DNA from: BACL27 sp964203235 | Lineage (GTDB): Bacteria > Actinomycetota > Acidimicrobiia > Acidimicrobiales > Ilumatobacteraceae | Length of the DNA stretch: 64,000 bases | Assembly: GCA_964203235.1 (NCBI GenBank) | Contig: CAXNLE010000002.1 | Coordinates: forward strand, 124,001-188,000 | Direction: 5' to 3' | Part shown: positions 8,064 to 16,409 of the stretch, piece by piece | How the letters are laid out: each line of letters opens with the position of its first letter | Position numbering within the stretch: position 1 is the stretch's first letter | Notes under the pieces: model-generated | The model's database searches: none | Told to the model about the DNA's origin: nothing | The model's input: the letters and a program-made list of their open reading frames with translations, nothing else | Program-made: the position numbers and the translations under genes

Positions 8064-10214
8064 TTATGCCAAGTCGAAACGGTCGGCGTTCATAACTTTT
8101 GTCCACGCTGCAGCAAAATCTCTAACGAATTTCTGCTGAGCATCGTCTTGCGCATACACCTCGGCGTATGCCCGCAAGATTGAGTTAGAACCGAATACAA
8201 GATCTACTCGAGTCGCTGTCCATTTCGTGGCGTGGGTGCTTCGATCTTGTACTTCATACAAGTTTTTCTGCACTGGCTTCCAGATGTATGACATGTCAGT
8301 TAGGTTCACGAAGAAGTCAGTCGTCAAAGCGCCGACTCGATCTGTGAATACTCCATGTTTGGTGCCACCATGGTTGGTGCCGATAACTCTCATGCCGCCA
8401 ATCAGAACTGTCATCTCTTGAGCCGTTAGACCCATGAGTTGCGCGCGGTCGAGCATAAATTCCTCTGCCGGTACTGCGTGGTCATTTTTTTGCCAGTTTC
8501 GAAATGCATCATGAAGTGGCTCAAGCACCGCAAATGATTCGACGTCGGTTTGTTCGACAGTTGCATCGCCTCGGCCAGGGTTAAATGGCAACGACAATTC
8601 AACACCCGCAGCCTTGGCTGCTTGCTCTACTCCGACGTTTCCGGCGAGAACAATAATGTCAGCGACACTTGCGCCGACCTCATTGGCGATTGCCTGCAAA
8701 GTTACGAGAACTTTTGCAAGTCGTGCGGGCTCGTTGCCGGCCCAATCTTTTTGTGGTGCCAAACGAATGCGAGCACCGTTTGCGCCGCCACGCAGATCAG
8801 AACCTCTGAAAGTTCGTGCGCTATCCCATGCGGTTGAGACAAGGTCACCAACCGAAAGAGAACTCGCGGCGATTTTGCTTTTAGCCGCTGCGACATCGAA
8901 TTTTTTGTTGCCAACCGTTACCGGGTCTTGCCAGATTAAATCTTCAGACGGCACATCTGGCCCAAAGTAACGAACCTTCGGCCCCATGTCTCGATGGGTC
9001 AACTTAAACCATGCGCGCGCAAACACATCTGAAAAGTATTCAGGGTCTTTGTAGAAGCGTTCTGAAATTTTGCGATATTCAGGATCAACTTTCATCGCCA
9101 TATCGGCATCAGTCATGATCGGGTTATGACGAATGTTCGGATTTTCAACATCAACTGGTTTGTCTTCTTCTTTGATATTGATCGGCTCCCATTGCCACGC
9201 ACCGGCCGGACTCTTCTTTAACTCCCACTCATATGTGAAGAGTAAATAGAAGTAGCCGTTATCCCACTTAGTTGGATTAGTTGTCCAGGCACCTTCAATG
9301 CCGCTCGACATTGTGTTGCTGCCAACACCACGAGATGTTTTGTTTAACCAACCAAAACCTTGTGCATCGATCTCTTCGCCTTCTGGTTCTGGGCCGAGAA
9401 GTGAATCACTGCCGTTGCCGTGAGCCTTGCCAACAGTGTGACCACCAGCGGTGAGCGCGACAGTTTCTTCGTCATTCATCGCCATGCGAGCAAAAGTAAG
9501 TCGCACATCTTGCGCGGTGCGCGCTGGGTCGGGCACCCCACCAACACCTTGAGGGTTGACATAGATCAAACCCATCTGCACTGCAGCAAGCGGATTTTCT
9601 AAACTCTCGCGACTTTCAGTTTCGTAGCGAGTTGAAGCCAGCCATTCTTTTTCAGCGCCCCAATTAATATCTTTCTCTGGTTGCCAAATGTCTTTGCGGC
9701 CAAATCCGAAACCAAACATCTTGAGTCCCATTGATTCGTAGGCGATGTTGCCAGCGAGAATAAAAAGATCTGCCCAACTAACTTTGTTGCCGTACTTCTT
9801 TTTGATTGGCCACAGCAAACGTCGCGCCTTGTCGAGGTTGACGTTGTCTGGCCAAGAATTCAATGGAGAAAATCTTTGGTTGCCAGTGCCCGCACCGCCT
9901 CGCCCATCTGCAATGCGATATGAACCGGCCGCATGCCAAGCCATTCGAATCATCAGACCGCCGTAGTGACCCCAGTCGGCAGGCCACCATGATTGGCTGT
10001 CGGTCATTAAAGAATGCATGTCTGCTTTTAATGCAGCAACGTCGAGTTTCTGCAACTCTTGGCGATAATCAAAATTCTCGTCCATCGGGTCTGTCTTGGC
10101 ATCGTGTTGGTGCAAGATGTCGAGGTTGAGAGCGTTCGGCCACCATTCGGTGTTTGAACTGATCGTTGTGGTCGCACCGCCGTGCATGACTGGGCATTTT
10201 CCGGTTGATTCCAT
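8064..10214 (-). CDS. katG: Catalase-peroxidase KatG
   Basis: Bifunctional haem catalase-peroxidase that removes hydrogen peroxide. At 716 residues it is full length. The distal haem pocket is RMAWHAAG (Arg, Trp, His); the Tyr and Met completing the Met-Tyr-Trp crosslink needed for catalase activity are in GLIYVNPQG and IGGMRVIG; the proximal His is in TAGGHTVGKAHG. The degenerate C-terminal domain is present. ATG start, transcribed divergently from oxyR across a 96-bp gap, the usual arrangement for OxyR control. No accessory gene follows. Confidence 0.98.
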   Translation of the reverse strand: MESTGKCPVMHGGATTTISSNTEWWPNALNLDILHQHDAKTDPMDENFDYRQELQKLDVAALKADMHSLMTDSQSWWPADWGHYGGLMIRMAWHAAGSYRIADGRGGAGTGNQRFSPLNSWPDNVNLDKARRLLWPIKKKYGNKVSWADLFILAGNIAYESMGLKMFGFGFGRKDIWQPEKDINWGAEKEWLASTRYETESRESLENPLAAVQMGLIYVNPQGVGGVPDPARTAQDVRLTFARMAMNDEETVALTAGGHTVGKAHGNGSDSLLGPEPEGEEIDAQGFGWLNKTSRGVGSNTMSSGIEGAWTTNPTKWDNGYFYLLFTYEWELKKSPAGAWQWEPINIKEEDKPVDVENPNIRHNPIMTDADMAMKVDPEYRKISERFYKDPEYFSDVFARAWFKLTHRDMGPKVRYFGPDVPSEDLIWQDPVTVGNKKFDVAAAKSKIAASSLSVGDLVSTAWDSARTFRGSDLRGGANGARIRLAPQKDWAGNEPARLAKVLVTLQAIANEVGASVADIIVLAGNVGVEQAAKAAGVELSLPFNPGRGDATVEQTDVESFAVLEPLHDAFRNWQKNDHAVPAEEFMLDRAQLMGLTAQEMTVLIGGMRVIGTNHGGTKHGVFTDRVGALTTDFFVNLTDMSYIWKPVQKNLYEVQDRSTHATKWTATRVDLVFGSNSILRAYAEVYAQDDAQQKFVRDFAAAWTKVMNADRFDLA

Positions 10215-10310
10215 TTTGTGACCTCTTTCGATTGGCTAGTGCTGTAAACCTATGGCGATTCGAGGTATAAAGCAAATGATAATTTCTGATGATTGCTATA
10301 ATCTAAAGTT
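10215..10310. promoter_or_regulatory. katG-oxyR divergent promoter region
   Basis: The 96-bp gap between the katG and oxyR starts must hold both promoters and probably OxyR sites. It is AT-rich near oxyR (around 10265-10308). I see loose T-N11-A type half-sites but no perfect palindrome, so no single operator is called. Confidence 0.5.
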
Positions 10311-11198
10311 ATGACTACTCCTTCGATGCAACAACTCACTTACCTTGTGGCGCTTGCTGATTGCGGCAGTTTTAGTGATGCCGCCGATGCATGCTTTGTT
10401 TCTCAACCTGCGCTCAGCGCCCAGATCAAAGAGTTAGAGAATCGTCTCGGCTTGCAACTTGTCGAACGCACCCCACGCGGAATCTTGTTGACGCAACAGG
10501 GCGCACAAGCAGTAAGCCGTGCCCGAGCGATTCTCAGAGATGTCAACGACCTCGTCGACGAAGCAAAAAATAACGGTGATGAGTTACGCGGCGAAATTCA
10601 TCTCAGCGCAATCCCCACGATGGCGCCTTACTTCTTGCCATCACTCGTGCAGACAATCAAAAGTACCTACCCGAATGTTCAGTTGCATCTTCACGAAGAT
10701 CAAACCAACGAATTACTACAGTTGCTTCGATCCGGAAAGATTGACATCGGGCTTCTCGCAATGCCAATTAAAGACGATGCTTTTTCAACCGCCACCCTGG
10801 CGTTCGACCCGTTCTTGATTGCGTTACCAGAGAACCATACGTTGGCCGACACCAAAGCACCGATTACTTTGAACCGCCTTGCAAAAGAGAAAGTAATTCT
10901 TCTTGAAGACGGGCATTGTCTGCGCAGTCAAGCAGAAAACTTATGCATTCGTAGCAACATCAAGGCTTCAGATATTCAAGCGACAAGTCTTCCAACTCTT
11001 ATTCAAATGGTTGCTGCTGGCATGGGCGTCACGCTCTTGCCTCAATCGGCTGCATCGGTAGAAGCAAGAAAAGGTAGCGGAGTAGTAACACGGCCGATTC
11101 GTTCTTCAGAGGCGGGCCGATCAATTGGCTTGGTGTGGCGCTCAAGTTCACCTGTTGGCAAATATCTCGCGCGCGTTATTGCGAAACTAACTAAATGA
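10311..11198 (+). CDS. oxyR: OxyR, LysR-type hydrogen-peroxide sensor
   Basis: 295 residues. An N-terminal winged helix-turn-helix (YLVALADCGSFSDAADACFV then QPALSAQIKELE) is followed by the LysR effector domain. The peroxide-sensing pair is present in GHCLRSQAENLC as Cys203 and Cys212, with the same nine-residue spacing as Cys199/Cys208 of E. coli OxyR. Divergent from katG, its likely target. The last 189 bp of this gene recur as fragments further along (13623, 16216, 18753). Confidence 0.95.
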   Translation: MTTPSMQQLTYLVALADCGSFSDAADACFVSQPALSAQIKELENRLGLQLVERTPRGILLTQQGAQAVSRARAILRDVNDLVDEAKNNGDELRGEIHLSAIPTMAPYFLPSLVQTIKSTYPNVQLHLHEDQTNELLQLLRSGKIDIGLLAMPIKDDAFSTATLAFDPFLIALPENHTLADTKAPITLNRLAKEKVILLEDGHCLRSQAENLCIRSNIKASDIQATSLPTLIQMVAAGMGVTLLPQSAASVEARKGSGVVTRPIRSSEAGRSIGLVWRSSSPVGKYLARVIAKLTK

Positions 11199-11203
11199 CG
11201 CGA

Positions 11204-11227
11204 TCAACCAAACGCCCGCACCAGACG
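11204..11227 (-). repeat. Relic tail (RLVRAFG-stop) behind surface protein A
   Basis: Directly downstream of the stop of protein A, in a different frame, the minus strand reads RLVRAFG-stop, the C-terminal signature of family members B and C. This suggests that the present C-terminal module of A replaced an older one. Confidence 0.5.
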
Positions 11228-11232
11228 ACTTA

Positions 11233-13521
11233 TTAGAAGGCTCGAATTGCTCTCGTAGATATAGCAGCGTGAACACCAGTCTTGGTATAGGTCATCCAAG
11301 TGCCATCGCCGTTGGCCAACTCGCGGACGTTTGAAGCGCTGACTTCCTCCGAAGCCAAAAATCCCGTGCCAGCAGTAAAGAACGTAAGGGACGCCGCCGT
11401 TTTAGCCGCATACATCGCGTCATATTCGCCCTTCGACGGCATATACCAGTCGCTCTTTCCTCCAGATGCGGCTGTCACGCTGTATGCCAAGCCCGATGTG
11501 CAACCGGCAAGCATCGTTTGGGTATTCGCATATCCAGATCCGATCGCTGAGCCAAAGGCAGTGGTCGTCAATGCGGCTGACAATGACCCCGCGGCGCACC
11601 AAGCAACGGACCCGTACGCAGTGGCATTTACTTCCAGATTCTTACAAGTGGTTCCACACGGTGAGCCTGTTGAAGTGAACGTGCCACCACTGGATTGAAC
11701 ATAGAACACGGTGCCGCCGCCTGGCCCAGTGTTGCCAACGACGCATGTTCCACCTGCTGCGCATGTGAGAGTTGCTGGTGTTACTGAGTTTGATGCTGCT
11801 GATGCAACTGATGTACCAGCAGAGTTTGTTGCTGTGACGGTGAACGTGTAGGCGGTACCGGTTGTTAAACCTGCAACTGTGATCGCGCTACTGCATGTTG
11901 TTGAAGTTAATGTGCCGGTAATTGCAGTACCGACGGCAGTTGCCGTATAAATCGTGATCGTTGCACCACCGTTAGATGCTGGTGCGGTGCAAGCAACGGT
12001 TACCGATGTTGCACCAGCATTTATTGCTGTGCCAATTGTTGGTGCACCAGGCACTGTTGCTGGTGTTACAGCACTAGACGCAGTCGACAAACTTGATGTG
12101 CCTGCAGAGTTTGTTGCTGTTGTCTTAAAAAAGTATGTCGTGCCGTTTGTTAAACCTGTGACAACACATGAACCAGAAGCGCCTGTAACTGTGCAACCTG
12201 TCGAATATACGCCGCCAGAAGTTGTTGCTTGAGTAATCGTGTAACTAGTTGATGTGCCACCAGTACCTGCGGTAACAGAAACCGTGACCTGCGTGTTGCC
12301 TGCAACACCTGTTGGCGTGGCTGGTGTGCCAGGGATAACTACAGGTGCAACTGTTGTTGCTGACACTGCAGTAGTTGTGGTTTCTGGTGCAGTGGTAGTT
12401 GGTGCTATCGAAGCAGCAGCCGAGCAACCACCCGCGCGAGCAGTACCGTCAGTACCCCAATACCAAGGAATGCCTGAACCATCAGGACAAGTACCACCAA
12501 AATAACCAGCCAACGAACCAGACGCACGCGCAACAGTCGTCGTTGTAGTTGACGTTGTTGTTGACGTTGTTGCAGTTGGCACCGCGGTAGTTGTTGTTGT
12601 AGTAGCTGAAGTTGTTGCAGTCGTTGCTGAAGTCGTTGCAGCCGTCGCAGTTTCAGTCGTTGCAGTTGTAGTGGCTGTATTAATAGATGTGGTTGCTGTA
12701 TTAATAGATGTGGTGGTTGTCGCAGAATTTGTTGGCATATTGGTGGTCGCGAAATTGACCAAACTTATTGTTTGTATTCCAACTGTTTTAACTGCGTCAG
12801 TAATGTTTCTTGCTACGCCTTGATCTTTAAGCACCCAAGCAACAGGATCAGTTTTCACACCACAAACACCAGATGCCCGGTATCGCAATAAACCAGTTTT
12901 GTCATCAGCGCAAGCCAAAATTTGTTTGTTGGCTGTCACATCGGCAACAGCACTGTTCTTTGTTGCACATTTGCCATCTTGGGCCAAAGTCATTTCACGG
13001 TTATTGTTGTTAACACAAATCTTTGGTGACATGCCAGTGTCAAGCCATTCGACTTTTATTTCGCTGCCAGACGAACAAGAATTATCTGCAGTGTCACGCA
13101 ACACCGAAGTTGATTTATTTACACACACCGAAATCAAACCAGCAATCTCAACAGGCACCACGACTGCCACATTCGAGCCAGACGAACCGCTAGTACCTGT
13201 CGTGATATTTGCACCGACTGTTATCACCGGCACAGTCGTGCTCACTACGATTGTCACGTTTTTGTTATTCGTTTTAACAGGCACAGTCGTCTTAACTGAC
13301 TTAACAGGCTTAACCGGCTTAACCGGCTTAACTGTCTTTACAGTTTTAGCTGGCACAGTTGTACTAGTTGTAGCAGTCGGCAACGCAGACACAGCCGACA
13401 CAGCCGACACAGCAACACTCAACGAATCAGGCGCAACACTGCTGGCCGCATTGCCCACAGACACACTCGAAGAAACACACGACACAATAACCATGACCAA
13501 AACCAGTAAGCGCTTACCCAC
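11233..13521 (-). CDS. Tandem surface protein A: Thr-rich, Fn3-like repeats, DUF1566/lectin-like tip
   Basis: 762-residue secreted protein, first of four tandem paralogues. Order of parts: signal peptide (1-26); Lys/Val/Pro-rich repeats (KTVKPVKPVKPVKSVKTT); three short Cys-pair modules (CVNKSTSVLRD.., CVNNNNREMTL.., CADDKTGLLRY..) at about 125-235; Thr/Ala-rich linker; a small Cys module (GYFGGTCPDGSGIPWYWG); two Fn3-like repeats (PGTPATPTGVAG.., PGAPTIGTA..); and a C-terminal DUF1566-like domain marked by NTGPGGGTVFYV, SDWYMPSKGEYDAM and the end STRAIRAF. DUF1566 domains have a C-type-lectin-like fold and often sit at the tips of surface proteins. No LPXTG or C-terminal membrane helix. GTG start with GGGGGTG upstream. 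Confidence 0.8.
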   Translation of the reverse strand: MGKRLLVLVMVIVSCVSSSVSVGNAASSVAPDSLSVAVSAVSAVSALPTATTSTTVPAKTVKTVKPVKPVKPVKSVKTTVPVKTNNKNVTIVVSTTVPVITVGANITTGTSGSSGSNVAVVVPVEIAGLISVCVNKSTSVLRDTADNSCSSGSEIKVEWLDTGMSPKICVNNNNREMTLAQDGKCATKNSAVADVTANKQILACADDKTGLLRYRASGVCGVKTDPVAWVLKDQGVARNITDAVKTVGIQTISLVNFATTNMPTNSATTTTSINTATTSINTATTTATTETATAATTSATTATTSATTTTTTAVPTATTSTTTSTTTTTVARASGSLAGYFGGTCPDGSGIPWYWGTDGTARAGGCSAAASIAPTTTAPETTTTAVSATTVAPVVIPGTPATPTGVAGNTQVTVSVTAGTGGTSTSYTITQATTSGGVYSTGCTVTGASGSCVVTGLTNGTTYFFKTTATNSAGTSSLSTASSAVTPATVPGAPTIGTAINAGATSVTVACTAPASNGGATITIYTATAVGTAITGTLTSTTCSSAITVAGLTTGTAYTFTVTATNSAGTSVASAASNSVTPATLTCAAGGTCVVGNTGPGGGTVFYVQSSGGTFTSTGSPCGTTCKNLEVNATAYGSVAWCAAGSLSAALTTTAFGSAIGSGYANTQTMLAGCTSGLAYSVTAASGGKSDWYMPSKGEYDAMYAAKTAASLTFFTAGTGFLASEEVSASNVRELANGDGTWMTYTKTGVHAAISTRAIRAF

Positions 13522-13622
13522 AACACCCCCTGGCCGATTGATTCATTTGATTGTTCAATGTTCAATTACTATATCAGTGTTCCTATATCCTTATATTGTA
13601 ACTAAAATCTATGTCTGATTAA
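13522..13622 (-). promoter_or_regulatory. Promoter region of surface protein A
   Basis: An AT-rich block upstream of gene A, repeated almost base for base upstream of gene B (16115-16215). It holds TATATCAGTGTTCCTATA (minus strand TATAGGAACACTGATATA), a segment also kept upstream of gene D, and a Shine-Dalgarno run just before the GTG. Gene C lacks this block. A promoter is inferred from position and conservation. Confidence 0.5.
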
Positions 13623-13811
13623 GTTGCTGCTGGCATGGGCGTCACGCTCTTGCCCCAATCGGCTGCATCGGTAGAAGCAAGAAAAGGTAGCGGAGTAGTA
13701 ACACGGCCGATTCGTTCTTCAGATGCGGGCCGAACAATTGGCTTGGTGTGGCGCTCAAGTTCACCTGTTGGTAAATATCTCGCGCGCATTATTGCGAAAC
13801 TAACTAAATAA
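13623..13811 (+). pseudogene. oxyR 3'-end fragment, copy 1
   Basis: A 189-bp copy of oxyR 11010-11198 with no gaps and only a few substitutions; the frame is still open and ends KLTK-stop. It has no start and no promoter. The copy begins abruptly inside the oxyR effector domain, so it is the scar of a tandem duplication whose unit ran from inside oxyR through gene A. Confidence 0.95.
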
Positions 13812-13816
13812 CGCGA

Positions 13817-16114
13817 TCAACCAAACGCCCGAATCGGACGTAAGTAATATGCGGCGGACTTTGGAACAGAACCGGATCCGCCATCGGACATGTTGTAATG
13901 CTTATTCAGTGTGGCGTTATACTCAGTAGAAGAAGCATAGCAGCAAAGAGTAGTACTAATTAAAGTTCTTTGACTAAACATCGGACCCAATTCGTTAAAT
14001 GATGGCATGTGCCAGTCGGTTTTGCCACCGCCGGCATACAGCTCGGCTTGAAAAATTGCTCCACTTGTGCATGTTGCCCAACCTGCTTCAGTGCCGGTTG
14101 CTGTATTTGGTCGTCCGTCGCCGATTGCGCTTTTACTTGTCGCATTGCGCAAGGTCGAGGTGTTGCTACACCAATACAGCCTTGGGTCAGCGGTTGATGT
14201 ACCAGTAGTTTCACCAGCAACGACTGTTATCCCATTGCCCCAACCAACTGGGGCGGCTTCTAAATACTTGCAAGTCGTGTTGCAGTCTGACCCTGTTGAA
14301 GTGAAGTTCGAAGCTACGTAGAACACGAGTCCGCCGCCTGGCCCGGTGTTGCCAACGACGCATGTTCCGCCTGTTGCACATGTAGCGACTGGCGTAACCG
14401 AAGTTGACGCAACCGATAAACCTGATGTGCCTACAGAGTTTGTGGCTGTTGTCTTAAAAAAGTATGGCGTGTCGTTTGTTAAACCCGTGACAACACATGA
14501 ACTAGCCGGAACAGTAACTGTGCAACCAGTTGTATATGCGCCACCAGAAGCTGTTGCTTGAGTGACTGTGTAACTAGTTGGTGTGCCACCAGTGCCAGCA
14601 GTAACTGAAACCGTGACTTGAGCGTTGCCTGAAACACCAGTAGGTGTGGCTGGTGTGCCAGGCACTATTGCTGGTGTTACCGAAGCTGACGCAGTCGACG
14701 CACTTGATGTGCCTGCAGTGTTTGTTGCTGTTGTCTTAAACGTGTACGCCGTGCCGTTTGTTAAACCTGTAACAACACATGAACCAGAAGCACCTGTAAC
14801 TGTGCAACCAGTTGAATATGTGGCACCATCTGTTGATTTGGTGATCGTGTAACTAGTTGGTGTGCCGCCAGTACCAGCAGTAACTGAAACCGTGACCTGA
14901 GCGTTGCCTGCAACACCGGTTGGTGTGGCTGGCGTGCCAGGCACAACAACAGGTGCAACTGTTGTTGCTGACACTGCAGTAGTTGTGGTTTCTGGTGCTG
15001 TTGTAGTTGGCGCTATCGAAGCAGCAGCCGAACACCCACCTGCACGAGCAGTGCCGTCAGTACCCCAATACCAAGGAATGCCTGAACCATCAGGACAAGT
15101 ACCACCAAAATAACCAGCCAACGAACCAGACGCACGCGCAACAGTCGTCGTTGTAGTTGACGTTGTTGTTGACGTTGTTGCAGTTGGCACCGCGGTAGTT
15201 GTTGTTGTAGTAGCTGAAGTTGTTGCAGTCGTTGCTGAAGTCGTTGCAGCCGTCGCAGTTTCAGTCGTTGCAGTTGTAGTGGCTGTATTAATAGATGTGG
15301 TTGCTGTATTAATAGATGTGGTGGTTGTCGCAGAATTTGTTGGCATATTGGTGGTCGCGAAATTGACCAAACTTATTGTTTGTATTCCAACTGTTTTAAC
15401 TGCGTCAGTAATGTTTCTTGCTACGCCTTGATCTTTAAGCACCCAAGCAACAGGATCAGTTTTCACACCACAAACACCAGATGCCCGGTATCGCAATAAA
15501 CCAGTTTTGTCATCAGCGCAAGCCAAAATTTGTTTGTTGGCTGTCACATCGGCAACAGCACTGTTCTTTGTTGCACATTTGCCATCTTGGGCCAAAGTCA
15601 TTTCACGGTTATTGTTGTTAACACAAATCTTTGGTGACATGCCAGTGTCAAGCCATTCGACTTTTATTTCGCTGCCAGACGAACAAGAATTATCTGCAGT
15701 GTCACGCAACACCGAAGTTGATTTATTTACACACACCGAAATCAAACCAGCAATCTCAACAGGCACCACGACTGCCACATTCGAGCCAGACGAACCGCTA
15801 GTACCTGTCGTGATATTTGCACCGACTGTTATCACCGGCACAGTCGTGCTCACTACGATTGTCACGTTTTTGTTATTCGTTTTAACAGGCACAGTCGTCT
15901 TAACTGACTTAACAGGCTTAACCGGCTTAACCGGCTTAACTGTCTTTACAGTTTTAGCTGGCACAGTTGTACTAGTTGTAGCAGTCGGCATCACAGACAC
16001 AGCCGACACAGCAACACTCAACGAATCAGGCGCAACACTGCTGGCCGCATTGCCCACAGACACACTCGAAGAAACATACGACACCAAAACCAAAACCAAC
16101 AACCGCTTACCCAC
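13817..16114 (-). CDS. Tandem surface protein B
   Basis: 765 residues. Residues from about 60 to 390 are almost the same as in A, including long stretches identical at DNA level (compare 12721-13470 with 15329-16078). The C-terminal third differs: both Fn3-like repeats are of the PGTPATPTGV type, and the tip has LVFYVASN, KTDWHMPSFNELGPM, the CCYASSTEYNATL segment typical of DUF1566 and the end YYLRPIRAFG. Secreted (signal peptide MGKRLLVLVLVSYVSSSVS). It lies between two oxyR fragments. Confidence 0.8.
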   Translation of the reverse strand: MGKRLLVLVLVSYVSSSVSVGNAASSVAPDSLSVAVSAVSVMPTATTSTTVPAKTVKTVKPVKPVKPVKSVKTTVPVKTNNKNVTIVVSTTVPVITVGANITTGTSGSSGSNVAVVVPVEIAGLISVCVNKSTSVLRDTADNSCSSGSEIKVEWLDTGMSPKICVNNNNREMTLAQDGKCATKNSAVADVTANKQILACADDKTGLLRYRASGVCGVKTDPVAWVLKDQGVARNITDAVKTVGIQTISLVNFATTNMPTNSATTTTSINTATTSINTATTTATTETATAATTSATTATTSATTTTTTAVPTATTSTTTSTTTTTVARASGSLAGYFGGTCPDGSGIPWYWGTDGTARAGGCSAAASIAPTTTAPETTTTAVSATTVAPVVVPGTPATPTGVAGNAQVTVSVTAGTGGTPTSYTITKSTDGATYSTGCTVTGASGSCVVTGLTNGTAYTFKTTATNTAGTSSASTASASVTPAIVPGTPATPTGVSGNAQVTVSVTAGTGGTPTSYTVTQATASGGAYTTGCTVTVPASSCVVTGLTNDTPYFFKTTATNSVGTSGLSVASTSVTPVATCATGGTCVVGNTGPGGGLVFYVASNFTSTGSDCNTTCKYLEAAPVGWGNGITVVAGETTGTSTADPRLYWCSNTSTLRNATSKSAIGDGRPNTATGTEAGWATCTSGAIFQAELYAGGGKTDWHMPSFNELGPMFSQRTLISTTLCCYASSTEYNATLNKHYNMSDGGSGSVPKSAAYYLRPIRAFG

Positions 16115-16215
16115 AACACCCCCTGGCCGATTGATTCATTTGATTGTTCAATGTTCAATTACTATATCAGTGTTCCTATATCCTTATATTGTAACTAAAA
16201 TCTATGTCTGATTAA
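16115..16215 (-). promoter_or_regulatory. Promoter region of surface protein B
   Basis: Near-exact repeat of 13522-13622 upstream of gene A, showing that the promoter was duplicated together with the gene. Confidence 0.5.
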
Positions 16216-16404
16216 GTTGCTGCTGGCATGGGCGTCACGCTCTTGCCCCAATCGGCTGCATCGGTAGAAGCAAGAAAAGGTAGCGGAGTAGTAACACGGC
16301 CGATTCGTTCTTCAGATGCGGGCCGAACAATTGGCTTGGTGTGGCGCTCAAGTTCACCTGTAGGCAAATATCTCGCGCGCGTTATTGCGAAACTAACTAA
16401 ATAA
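16216..16404 (+). pseudogene. oxyR 3'-end fragment, copy 2
   Basis: Second 189-bp copy of the oxyR 3' end, same break point as copy 1 and again without gaps. It shares with copy 1 changes that oxyR lacks (for example GATGCGGGCCGAACAATTGG), so the two fragments derive from one another rather than from oxyR separately. Confidence 0.95.
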
Positions 16405-16409
16405 CACGA

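Noticed and set aside
12899..13618. Long plus-strand ORF of 239 codons, repeated at 15507, 18076 and 20746
   Set aside because: Exact antisense of the Lys/Val/Thr-rich stalks of the surface genes. It recurs only because those genes were duplicated, and the composition is what antisense of Thr/Val codons gives.
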